The notes beneath the pieces are model-generated. The model had not been told where the DNA came from, searched no databases, and saw only the letters and a program-made list of their open reading frames with translations. 64,000 nucleotides of DNA from the NCBI GenBank assembly GCA_021397835.1, contig JAJFZO010000658.1, positions 2,425,501 through 2,489,500 on the forward strand, in the 5' to 3' direction. This document shows positions 37,374 to 49,298 of the stretch, piece after piece. Numbering within the stretch: the stretch's first letter is position 1; every line of letters begins with the position of its first letter. The position numbers and the translations under genes were made by a program. This stretch comes from Moringa oleifera (lineage: Eukaryota > Streptophyta > Magnoliopsida > Brassicales > Moringaceae).

Positions 37374-40300
37374 TCAGTTGCTTGAGCTACCAAGATCGAA
37401 GTCCATGGTGTAATCATACTCAATTGTTGGGATGACAGAAGCCATGAATTTCAAGAATAAGAAGAGGTACCTACACACCGTTCGATAATTATAATGGCAA
37501 TGCAGAAAGGAAAACAATAACATTGGAAAATGTGCAAAACGGCTCTGGAATTACCAAGATGCTTATAAATATATCTTTTTCATCAGAAGATGCTTATAAA
37601 TATATTAAATGGAAGCACCGCAAAAAAGAATTTATAACTCAAGTGGACCGATGTGAGGTAGAATCTAATGGAATTTAGAGCAACTACTTTTTTAAACTTA
37701 TTCGGTCAGGGTGGTCAAGTCAGATTAACATTAAACGTGAGAAGGAAATATACTTGTCAACTTCAGGCTCCACTCCACGTGACATTAAAACATCAATGAT
37801 TTTCTTCATCACAGCTCCATGTCGGCATGGATGTACCGATGCATGCTTCCCAGGCAAGTGGGGATGATCTTCAATCGTTACCTGCACACATTAAAAATTA
37901 AGAAAAGAAAGCTTCTTTTTTTTTTGAGAATATATAAAATGCAATCAATCATAATAAATCAAAATTAATTGGGCCAAATAGGTCAGAGAAACAAAGAATA
38001 GGAAGATGACAAAGAAAACATGATGCACACAGAAAAGAAGTCTTTTCACTTCCTAAGTTTGTTAAACCTTCACAAGAGGAAGTCATCCAATGAACTGCGT
38101 TGATAACTATGTAGCAAGTAGCAACTACGAAATATAAAATTGATTTGCAAAGGGAAATCAATCTAATGCTTGGACAAGATCATCACATTCTAGCTACAGA
38201 AACCAATCTTTATAAGAAAATTAGCAGCTATGACCCATTATATACATTCAATAAATTGAATTGATTTCAATCCCATAACAAAACAAAAGATTTGATCACT
38301 CCTCCAGTGAAACACCTGACCTAAAGGGGTCATAAATGATCCTCCAGTATTTGAAAAACAAATATGTAGGACTATGTGCCATGAACTTTATACCATGTTA
38401 AGTTTATATTAACTTCATACCATATTAAGTTTACAAACACTCAACATCCATGCCTTATGTAACCAACACAGAGCAAAAAAGAAGAGTCTGATGAGTTAAC
38501 AGGAGTCCAACAAAACTTAGACATAGAAGGGGTTCCCATCTCACTGTTTTGCGTGCATGGTCTTGACTAACATCCTCAAGGACAAGTTCAGGCTGTAGTA
38601 GCATCCTTGACTGCCAGAAAACACCAGAAGATACTGAATAAGTGCTTGTATTCTCAAGGCAGATATTGAATCATGAAGCATTCATGATAACAGATCATAG
38701 GCCTCTCCCAGCTTACACATGGATGTGCAGATACATTTCTTACCACAACAATCATATCTTGATATACTTTATTTATTGTTTCTCAATGTCCACAGTTAAG
38801 GTGGCCATTAGAACTACATTGTAGTACAAACACTTTTAGGAAAAGCATTTGAACTATCAATAGAATTATAGAATCCCATCCAAGTTTGACGGAGATTTCA
38901 CACATAACATAAAGAATCAATCAATCAGAACACTCGATTCCCCCACAGCTGATTAAGAACATAAAAAGAAAAATCGGCAAAAATGAAAATACATTTAGTG
39001 ACAGACCTCATCATATCCAGTGAGCCACACACGTGGAGTTTGATAATATTTATCGTACCTGAAAAAGGGAAAGAAAGCACGTGTTGATGGTTCCAAAAAG
39101 CTCCAATAATTTCAAATTATGTGTAGATATAACAACATAATTACTCCGCTAGCAAAGTGTTACCATTGCATTTCAGTAAACAAAATGAAACTGACAAGAA
39201 AATTTACGCTTTACATTTCTGGAATAAACTAATCACGACATATACATCATATGAAAGGTAAAATGGTTAAGCATGCTCTCTTAATCAATAACCATCCATG
39301 CAATTGATCAACTAATGCATATTATGTCTTCTCAAGATTTCTTGGCCATTCTATAATCTTACTATGCATTGTTATCAAGACTACAGATTATATAAAAAAA
39401 AACCTGTTCAATCCTAGAATTGCATGCATGCTTGGCCTTTGATTAATCCACAAGCAAGTTAAATGATCTGCTTGCTGTAACTCTAAGAAAGATTTAACTT
39501 TAATTATGGGCCAATGAAAAAGAAAATTTTTCCTCTCATGACAAGCAATCAACAAGATAGCCATCAAAGGTGTATTTTTCAGTCATAAGAAAGGCTCGTT
39601 TACAGATTAGTTATGAACTTTTGGATGTCAAGGAAGCCCCTAAACCAACAGCCATAAATTCGCAGTGACTGAAGGATCCTTCACCTTAAGCATTGAAAAA
39701 TAGAAAAGGAAAACTCTTCGCACCTTAATAGTTATATATAAAACAGACAGACATTATTCTTACGTGATGCTGACATCATAAGTTCGAGTCCGTAGAATAT
39801 TATCATCATCAGGTTCCTGAGCCACAAGATAGGTCGACTGAAGTGTTGCCTGAGCAAAACTAACAAGATATATGAGTATACTAATACAGGTGCACAAAAG
39901 AAAATATATACATGAAAGTGTGCACCAAAATTAGAGAAAAATAAATTGTATCGAAAGTAATTTCATTCGGAAGCACCTATTCAAGCATTTTGTCAACATT
40001 GGCTAACTCCTACCATGCATACGTAAGGATATTCTCTTTATCAGAGACAGTCTTCCTTCCCTTACAGCAGCACAAAATATATTCCAATGTACCAATAGTT
40101 GACACCCTACTTAGTATGTGTCATTGTTACAACACAATGCAGAAAAAATTTAATCACAGTTTTACTTTGTAACTAAAGTTTGAAGCGACCAAATGTTAAA
40201 GCTTGTTCAAGAATTGATTTTCAGCAGTCAAACTCGAAACTTGGTAACACAAAAATCTGAATTAGAGACTGAGAGGATCCCATGGAAAGGAAAAGTAGCA

Positions 40301-41979
40301 TGACTCCTATTAACTTACAGCATCTGTCTCAATTACATTGTCAGGTTCCTCATAATCCTCCATATCAGGAATATCTTCTTCCTCCTCACCTCCAAAGTAT
40401 GTGGGGATGGACTGGATAGTACTCCTCTTATTGGCTTCTAAGGCCTCCATGGTAGGCAAGTTCTCCACCTCATCACATTTATCTAAAATAAATTTGAGGC
40501 ACAGAGTCAAACCAAGGATATATGAAATCCAAAATACCAAGCTCCAAAAGAAAATGTACCTTTCAGTTTCCCGTGAGTTGCCAGCCAGCCATCATTATCT
40601 TCATCATCAAGCAAAACTTCACCTCCTGCAGCTTCATATTCTTCTTCTATGGATGCAGCTCTTCTTAGACAAGGCACTGAAATACAAATTCATAACTCGT
40701 GAATTTTCTCTATTCGCAAATAGATATCTTTGTATGAATTCAAAAGTAAGAACAGAAGAAAAGAAAGAAAGAAGCAGAATAATTTCTGGTAACTTGCCCC
40801 AAAAGATTTAATATTCATGAAGAACTCAAATTTTAAGGAATACAAACAAAATTGAAGTTGATTAAACTTACCATTTCTAGTAATCAAGAACTGTTTTTCC
40901 GGGGGCAAGTATGGCTTCCTTTTGCTTGGCTCGCCTGATTCCCTATCAATAATGTAGAAACAAGTCCTCATCAAAGGTCAAACTCATATGATATGATGAT
41001 GTGGATGGTACAAAAATAATGGCAATCTCTTGCAAGTTTATATTGTATCTTATAAGCATAAACAACTTGAATGCTAAATTTAAATGATTAAAGAGAGAGC
41101 TTCAATATACTCTAAGTTAATAGAGTTAAAACACCTGTAAATACATTGTATTCTATGAGTAATAATCTACACCAATAGGAAGCAAAGATATAAACTAGGG
41201 TATTTGTTCACAACTTGACGATTTCAATGAATGAAAACCTTAGTTATTATAGGCTTTTTGAACAACATTCCATCAACCCCAAGGGCTCTTGACTATATAT
41301 CAGGTTCTAATTGGCTGGCGAAGGCATAAAAGCCAAAGCCTTGAACAAGGTGAAGCAACTAGGAGTCAGGACACAATACTGATTATCTTCTATGATTCTT
41401 CATGTTCTTTCCTCTTCTTTTGATTAATAATAGCATTCTCCATTGGATATGATGCATGTCTAATGTACAAATCATCAACATGGAATAATGTTTGTAATCG
41501 AATTGCATATCTAATCATCACAATATGATGCCAAATGATATTCAAATAAAAACATAAAATTATTTCTCAATCTTCCCTTTTTTTTTCAAAATACCAGCTA
41601 ACACCAAATAACAACTAAACAACCAACAATTAGAGCTCCAAAGCAGATAAATATTTCAGGCAACAGCTGATTCAATTGCATATTCCCAGACCTCAGACGA
41701 GTAATACAGCATCAATACCGGCCATAATATTCTCCAGGGAAAATATACAACTACTTTTGAATTACAAACAGAATCAAAACAATAGAGGAGGGAGATGATG
41801 GAAAAGAAGGTAAGCTACCAAGACCAGGTAGGGCATTTAGAGACAAGATTATCTCCGGCGATAACGAATTCGCTGACGCTTAGAACTCCTTTTTCTTTGA
41901 AGGCAGAGACCGTGCGTGGACCTGTGATTCTCTCAACGGTTCCTTTGAATGCTTCATGCAGCTTCTGTGACAATACCAT
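37374..41979 (-). CDS. ATG3: Autophagy E2-like enzyme ATG3
   Basis: ATG3 is the E2-like enzyme that transfers ATG8 from ATG7 to phosphatidylethanolamine during autophagosome formation. Nine exons: 41819-41979, 40872-40942, 40560-40676, 40319-40482, 39764-39849, 39007-39058, 38545-38610, 37754-37881 and 37374-37470. They sum to 942 nt or 313 residues, the family length. The N-terminus is MVLSQKLHEAFKGTVERIT. An acidic flexible region (GGEEEEDIPDMEDYEEPDN) precedes the E2 core YDVSITYDKYYQTPRVWLTG. The catalytic cysteine is C258 in HPCRHG. The C-terminus reads KFMASVIPTIEYDYTMDFDL. All key residues are present. Site II TGGGCT/TGGGCC cores upstream (about 42245-42305) suggest a housekeeping promoter. 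Confidence 0.97.
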
Positions 41980-43257
41980 CTCTCAATTTTTGAGAAATTA
42001 TACTTAAAAAGAAAAAAAAAACCTTGAAGTAACACAGAAGCCCTAGAAGATGGCAAAGGCGAGGGCAACAAATTCAGGGGAGTGTCTGCTAAGTTTCTTG
42101 GCCTTTTCTTTTTATTTCTTTATTGTTTCCTTTTGTTTCCCACGATTCCAATATGTATTTTTGATCCCTTTTTTCCGATATTTAAATATTTGTGCATAAT
42201 CTTACTCTTAATTTTTTTTTTTTTTTAAAAGCAACAAGTCGCGCCAGTTAACTTGGGCTTTGGGCCACTTGAGCCCAAATTTGGGGCGGGAGGTAATAAC
42301 GGGCCACGTTGATTTTTTTTTTTTTAAATCATTGAGAAATACAACATAAACCAACCATTCCTCCTGTACAAGCAGTGTTAAACATGGTTGTTTGCAGATT
42401 TTTGTTAATTTAAATCTTTCTTAATTTTATATCATTTGTTATTATATTAATATATTAAGTCATTTAAAACATATTTTTTTTAAAAAAGGTACAAACTTAA
42501 ATTAATAAAAGATTTTTTTGAATTATAGTTTTTTATTTATTCAGCTGATATTAATTTTTTGAAATTTTTAATTTTTAATTTATTTTCCATAAAATGTAAT
42601 AATTAAAATAAGTATCATCCATCCATTATATAATTGTTACGTATAAATATATATTTCAAGAGATCAATATAAATAAGGTGTTTTCATATTTATTTATTTA
42701 TAACCCATCTTGCTAACGATTTTAAAGTACATAGTATTTATTTTATTTTATTTTATTTATTATTGATATGTCTATTTATGGTGTTGGGTTAACAAAATCA
42801 ACCGACAACCTGAATAATAAATAGAGTCGCTAAATAAAAGATTATTTCAGCTCTGAAATCAGAACCATCAAGTAGAGAAGTCCACTTTAAGAGACCAACA
42901 AAACGGAGAGTCCAGCAGACCAGATGGATCATGACAGGATGAAAGACCAACGACAGAAAGGATGCCAACGCCATCGAATGGCAGGATTTAAACCAAAATG
43001 ACAAAGAGGCAATCATTTTCATGCCGATTACGGCCAGAGATAAGTGGGGTAGTACAGTAAGAAAAAGGATCGGAAAATCCGTATGCAGATAAGTTACAGA
43101 AGGGAAAAACAGAAGAATCTACTCCAGACTCAGAAGAAAACAGCGAAGAATATTGCAGAGAAGTATGTGGTAGAGGCATCAAAAGCTGCTGACTTCTGCA
43201 AATGGAGTAAACAGGAGGCCCTTATTCATGGAACAAAGAGTGGATTCGATGATCATA
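41980..43257. other. Intergenic spacer between ATG3 and ERF
   Basis: The left 330 bases contain the ATG3 promoter with several site II cores. The middle (42400-42780) is AT-rich. The right end is presumably ERF 3' UTR. No gene is supported. Confidence 0.6.
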
Positions 43258-43866
43258 TCAGTCCCAACGTAAGGTTTCCTCAAACCGAAACTCGAAGTCT
43301 TCTTCTGATAGTTCCCACCAGAAATGGCAACCAAAGCTGCGACTGTCACCGGCTTCCATGGACAGATCAGGCAGGTCGAACCATGCACTCTCTGTATCTG
43401 CCGACACAGAAACCGATGATTCTGCGGCGAGGGACTGATCAACTGGCGTCTCATTCTCGCTAGACTCTCTCGTGGGTTCGGTAACAGCAACGGCTGCGCG
43501 AGCGGCTGCGGCCTGCACGTCTTTATGGGAAGCACTAGCAGGACGAGGAAGTTCATGGGCTAGCTCGGGAAAGTTTAAATATGCAGACTGACCCTTTATT
43601 GCCAGTGAGGCTGCGTCGTGAGCTCGAGCTGCCATGGCTGCTGTAGGGAATGTACCGAGCCAGATTCTTGATTTCTTCCTTGGCTCTCTGATTTCAGACA
43701 CCCATTTGCCCCAGCTCCTCATCCTAACCCCACGGTACGTTGGGTGCTTCGAGCCACTTCCACTACAACAACCCTTGTTGGCTTCTTCATCAGATACCAC
43801 TGCCTTGGCCCTCATTGTTCTTTTCTTCCCTTTAATGGAGTCAGACTTTGCAGCTTTCGACGCCAT
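43258..43866 (-). CDS. AP2/ERF transcription factor, DREB type
   Basis: This is an intronless 202-residue nuclear transcription factor with one AP2 domain (about residues 44-101). The domain reads [20 protein letters not shown], then [25 protein letters not shown] and the preceding [10 protein letters not shown] place it in the DREB branch, most like the A-4 (TINY-like) group, which binds DRE/CRT or ERE elements. A Lys-rich stretch before the domain can serve as a nuclear signal. The acidic, Ser-rich C-terminal part ([17 protein letters not shown] and [11 protein letters not shown]) is a likely activation region. The start MASKAAK is preferred over an ATG 33 bases upstream, because a TATA-like CTATAAAAC lies at about 43905-43913. 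Exact group assignment needs a tree. Confidence 0.93.
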   Translation of the reverse strand: MASKAAKSDSIKGKKRTMRAKAVVSDEEANKGCCSGSGSKHPTYRGVRMRSWGKWVSEIREPRKKSRIWLGTFPTAAMAARAHDAASLAIKGQSAYLNFPELAHELPRPASASHKDVQAAAARAAVAVTEPTRESSENETPVDQSLAAESSVSVSADTESAWFDLPDLSMEAGDSRSFGCHFWWELSEEDFEFRFEETLRWD

Positions 43867-43904
43867 GGATGTTGCTGCAGAGAATAACGTGATATACAAT
43901 TTGT

Positions 43905-43913
43905 TTTATAGAG
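43905..43913 (-). promoter_or_regulatory. Possible TATA box of ERF gene
   Basis: CTATAAAAC on the minus strand lies about 40 bases upstream of the preferred ATG, which would give a very short 5' UTR. A TATA box farther upstream is possible. Confidence 0.35.
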
Positions 43914-46127
43914 AGAAGGAGCAGGAAAAACAGCAAGTCCCCATGATTAGGTCAAGTTTCTGTAGTGTTCCTATCAGATATGGTGTAAATATTCCAGTTT
44001 CAACGTCGAGAATAGAGTAGTCAACCTACTGAAATGACCCGTTCTGCTTTCTTTCAACCCCTCGTTACAAAAGCTGCACATCATAGTAAAGAGAATGTTT
44101 TTTCCTTCTTTTTCTAGGGAAAATACTAAATCCAAAGAATTTTCTATGAAAATGCTTTTACATTGCTAGCTTTTTCACAATGCCGACGCATGAACTTCAC
44201 ATGGGGGGATAAGCTTGGGGGCCCTTCGAAGATCCCTCCTGCCTCTCTTGGGATACCACTAAACCACAAACTTACTACCCTCTTATGCCTTTTCCTTGTC
44301 TGCTGAATCTTGTTAAGGATCATACATCGTATAAATTTGTGTAGCTGTGGAAGATCAATCTCTTTCAGAGTCCCCGGCCTTTTGCTGTTTAGCATGATTG
44401 CTCAATTGAATTGCCAGATAATGCTTCATGCAATTCATTGCATTGTCGTTTTAATCAAAGCTGACATACAAACTACCGAAAGAGACAGCCTATGTTGTTT
44501 CTCTCATCTCTCTGACTATTTTTTGTGAGGAGGCTCCGGCTGGTAATCATCATTCTCTTTGTCGGGTATTACTTAAAAATAAGGAAGACTCAAATTATCA
44601 TATATAAACACTTCGTTACACTATATTCATCTCACATTATTTGTACATCTCTCAATTAGATATAATATAAATTTCATCATTGTTTTAATTTACAAAATTA
44701 TTTTTTAAAATTTTGAAAAACAAAATGATGTAATTACAATCAAAATAAAAAATATTTTATAAAAGTGAGATCTTGTTATATCTCTTAATATATAAAATAT
44801 TTTAAAAAATTAAATATTTAAAAAATAATCGTGTCTTCAAAATGGACAATATTTTATAAGAGTAGAATTCCTATCAACAAACTTTGAACATTAATATTAT
44901 GCAGGTCGATATATCAAAAATCATATTACATGTTACCCATCTCACATTCACTATCAAAATCAACTATGTCTTACAAATTGATAAAGAAAACAAAAAGATA
45001 ATCAAATATGTTCATGCAAGATAGAAAATGAGGGAGAAAACAGAGCTGCCCATGAGAAAATCATTTGACAATCAATAATGAGGAGTCATTTTTTTTTTGC
45101 TGGTGGGCCGAGAGAGCCACTTGCATACGGAGCAGACACTTTCAAGATCTCACGTACAAACTATGACGAGTCGTTAGTAGGCAGGGCCTACACTAGGGTC
45201 GTCTCTAGCTTTATCACGCGGAGACACTGTTTTTCTACACCCAATGAGTTGGCTTTGTTTCTGTAAACCAGTCTTCTAAAGGGATGCTCCCTGTCTGTTG
45301 CCTCCCCGGGCTTTATCTGTTACCTTTCTCTTGTTCGTGATTCAGTGTTGATTTACCACGTGAACCAACACCCAGATCCTGTAATCAAAGTAAGAAAGAC
45401 AAATACTGATCTGAATATTTAATTATTTTTATTTTAAATTTTATATTAAAAAACCCTGCACAAATTCAAATGAACAGAAATGTTTATCCGAACATCTTAT
45501 GTGGTTGCTGGAAACCTGAGGTGTGCATTTGACCGTGGTGGGCATCTAGGCCCCCACCTAAAATGTGCAGCACCGGCTAGACCTTCTAGTTTAATCATTA
45601 AGCTTTCCAACTCTCTGTTTATAGACTAATCATTAAGGAGGCTTTGTGGCTAGCATTATCACACAACACCATTTAACTAACCAAGATTTCTCATCAAGAA
45701 TCCTAATATTTGTTTGATTTTCTTAGGCAGTTGTCATTTTCCTGGAAAATGAAAGTAGTATAACAGCAAGTTGACAACACATTCCTCAGTCGACATTCTC
45801 TGCTTTTGCTTCTGGTTTTTTGCGGGGATCTTAACCTTATAGAAAGGCCTAACTTCTTGAGGACCAAAAGCCGAGCTTGTGTGTAATTAGCAGAGTAAGA
45901 TATGACAAAAGCAGAGTCATTATCACACAAATTGAAGCTTCACAGAATAATTAAACACACGCAACTTGTTAAAAAATTCTGGACATTTTCGAAACACCAA
46001 TTCACATCTTATCAAACCCAGAATACATTTTCTTTTTAACTTTTCACTCGACAGTCAAAACCCAAGCAAGAATAATCAATAGTAAAAAAAAAAAAAAGGG
46101 TTTTCTGCAATCAAGTTTCGTCAACTT
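43914..46127. other. Intergenic spacer between ERF and 2OG oxygenase
   Basis: The left part is the ERF promoter region. The rest is AT-rich with a moderately GC-richer patch near 45080-45330. I see no coding exon, RNA gene or repeat that I can support. Confidence 0.6.
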
Positions 46128-47179
46128 TCAGCTGCCTGTCCTCGCAAAATTCTTCACGGTATAACCAACTTTCTCAAACTTCCCTTTCTCACTGCTTTCC
46201 CTGAATCTCAGATATTCCGAGCAAACAAACGGCTTGTACATTCTCGCATTCCCTTCACCCACAACTTCATTGGGTGAGTAGATCAGCTTGTCATCCTCAA
46301 AGCACCAGAAGAAGGCCAGAGACAGTCGATTCACGTATCGCTTTAAGACCACTCTGTGTTCAGATGATCTCAGCTTCCCGTTGCTCCATGCATGCATTAA
46401 GTCTCCGATGTTGACCACGAGAGTTTCATCAGACGGGATTATTTCCATCCACTTTCCTGCTTTGGATTTCACTTGGAGCCCTCCAATCTCGTCTTGGTAG
46501 ACGATTGTTACGCAGCTCATATCAGTGTGCATGCCGAGGCCTTCCACTTCTTGCTCCTCGACGTTCGCCGGCGGGGAGTAGTTGATGATTCTCAAGTACC
46601 CATTACAGTTTGCGAATTCAGATTCATAGAACTTCTTCTCAAAATCATCCCCTAAGCTCAGCAACACAGCTTGCATGATCTTCTTCGACAGTTCAGTCAT
46701 CTTTCTTCCATATTCTTCCAGTATCTCACTGGAAACAGAGCAACAGAAAACCCGAAACACTTCATGGGATTGGTATACAAACTCGTTTGGCTACCTAGAA
46801 ACTGAAGAAAAACGAAAACTCACCAGAATTCTTCATTTGGGTGGTCGTAAAGGACGTGCAGTGAGCTCTGGGCAGAGGCCGAGAAGTCAGATCCAGACAC
46901 ACGAAGGCTCTCAAAGAACGGGGACGCGATGAAATGCGGAATGTACGTCTCTATAGTTGACGATGGACCAAGCTTGAGTTTACTCTCGCGAGGAAGACTG
47001 AACAGCTGATTCGATAAGCTGTAGAGCTTCGTGTAATGGCGCTTGGAGATTCCATGGTTGATAATATTGAAGAAACCCCAGTCTCTGCAGGCCTGAGACA
47101 GGGAGAGTAGACAGGCTGGACTCAACGGCTGAGAGATGTCAAATACAGGAAGTTCCACCGAGCTCCCTGAATCAGACAT
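46128..47179 (-). CDS. 2-oxoglutarate/Fe(II)-dependent dioxygenase
   Basis: Two exons, 46824-47179 and 46128-46728, give 318 residues. The N-terminal DIOX_N region is SVELPVFDISQPL then CRDWGFFNIINHGIS. The C-terminal 2OG-FeII domain has the iron ligands H186 and D188 (GMHTDMS) and H243 (SSEHRV), and the 2OG-binding RLS with R253 and S255. All catalytic residues are present. It belongs to the gibberellin-oxidase-like DOXC class of soluble plant enzymes, but the substrate cannot be read from the sequence. The Arabidopsis neighbour of SF1 is a similar 'gibberellin 20-oxidase-like' gene. The exon junction creates a Cys codon. Confidence 0.93.
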
Positions 47180-47230
47180 TATTTGATAAAAATGGAGAAA
47201 CGGTTTTGTTGAGTTGGGCTGCAGAGATTA

Positions 47231-47261
47231 TTCATATATATATATATATATATATATATTA
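47231..47261. repeat. (TA)n microsatellite in 2OG oxygenase promoter
   Basis: A run of about 15 AT dinucleotides lies 50-80 bases upstream of the dioxygenase ATG, where a TATA box would be expected. Length change here could alter expression; that is inference. Confidence 0.85.
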
Positions 47262-49298
47262 CATACATATGCAGCTGGTTGGTTAGGAACATGAAGACTA
47301 AGCCATATTACAAATAATTAATGCATTACACATGCATGGCTAAGTTGAATAATATAATGTATTCTACTTTGTTTGAATAGCATAATTATTAAGAGATATA
47401 ATAGTACACTTCCTCTAAATTTTGACTATTCATCCATTAGTACACTTGCTTCCTTGTCCATTTGCCTCTTTCTTAATCTCCATACAATATCATTAAGTTT
47501 ACATCATCCTCAACAAATTTTGGCCAAACTTATGAAGCTACCCACATTTTTTTTTGTTTTTTTAAATTGATAAAAATTTTGGACATTTTAAAGTTTTGAG
47601 TTTTCAAAAATTTAATTTTTGTGTGTGTCTAAATTAATTTATATTTAAATCTTACTGATGGATGATATACTATTTAGCTTACCATTTTGAGTCACTTAAA
47701 ATTTTCAAGCTTTTCAAAAAATATTTCATAAAAATTAAAAAATGTTCACATTTATATTGCATATTACAAGTAATTCAAACGGATTAAAATTCTTTACCTT
47801 CATATGTATTTAGTTTTTTAATAAAAAAATTAAAATTGTTTTTATAATTTAATATAATAATATTTAAAATAAAATATAAAAATAATTATTGATATTATTA
47901 AATTATTATGTATCGTATTTTTTAAAAAAACTCAAAATAATCAAAAGATGAAGGGGACTTTACAATTTCTTTTGAATCATGTTACTTACATATCATGCAG
48001 AAGCAATGTGAAGAGAGTAGTGACCACCCTAGTCTTAGCACAAGAGTGACATTTTAACATAAGCTAATATCAACATCATGTGCATGGAGAGGAAACCATA
48101 GGTTTACATAAAAAAAAAAAAAAACTCTAAAAAATCATAACTTGTCAACTAAGAAACATAAAACACGTTAAATTCGATCAATCAAAATCAATACATATGT
48201 ACACATTACCCACATGATTGATTAAAAAATAAAAGAAATAGCATAAACCAGTAAACTAAGAAGGGAGACAAGCCTACCATTAATTTATGCAAGAACCCTG
48301 GAATTTTATAATTCAGACAAGCTAGTTTAAGTCTTCACTTGTCAATTTGAACCAATATTAAATAGAAAACTGAGTGCATAGTTAATGCAGAGAGAAGCAG
48401 AAACAGCTGAGCTGCCATTGAAATGGGGGCTCGGGGGATCTGGTTTTTTTATAAGCAAGAATGACAACGGAAGAGATGGGATTGTTGAATGGGAAGCAGG
48501 AAGCAGGAATGATGGAGGGTGTGCTGGGTCGTCTGTACTTTGTCAAAATCTGTTGTGTAATAAGTTTAATGAGCTTGGATTCTTGTAATAAGAGCTCAAA
48601 TGTTTGAGTCCGTTGACTAATTAGTCTCATTGCCAGTTCAGTCGGCCTGCATTGTGTATTGTTAATATTCAATTGTCTGAAAGCAAATGCAGCATGAAAA
48701 CATAACAGCACACATAAAATTAACAATTATCGAGATAAATTATAAAGGTGATTATTTTATTTAACAAATAATTATGGATAAAATTAAATAAAAATAAAAA
48801 TAAAAAATTGTTCGATAAATAAAGAATCAATGTTTTATCGATTGTATGTAAATGGATGTTGGGCTTTTCATGTAAGCATTTTATGGTCTGTTTTCATATT
48901 GGAAGCTGCTGCAAATTCTGGAAAATATTGGGCTTTTTAAATTAACGACATCGTTCGAACCACAGGCTACATTGTCCTTTTCAACACCTGTCACCTGACA
49001 TGAAAGCTTCACGTAGCTAATTCCCACCCAAAGAAAGGCCTCTTGAACAAATGAGGTGTTTAATTTTAGGGCCCTTTCCCTGACTGTTCTGATGGATTGC
49101 AGTGGCTGTCTCTCCAAGCCAGCTACTGAGTCTGCCTTCTAACAATTAGGTTGTGTGCTTGACTGCTCGGTTTCCTGCTTTCTTAGCTACGCCTACACAT
49201 GCACCTCTCCAGTGTCTGACTACCGTCTGCCTACGAATATCCATTTTTTGTCTCTCTGAGTGAGTTGTTGTTTCTCTGGTTAGTTGTAATTTGTGGAA
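47262..49298. other. Divergent spacer between 2OG oxygenase and BIOF
   Basis: This is a 2 kb head-to-head intergenic region. It is AT-rich between 47550 and 48350, with no gene visible. The last 250 bases or so are the BIOF promoter and 5' UTR. Confidence 0.6.

Noticed and set aside
44144..44395. 83-codon minus-strand open frame
   Set aside because: No recognisable motif, promoter or splice signals; treated as a chance frame in the spacer.
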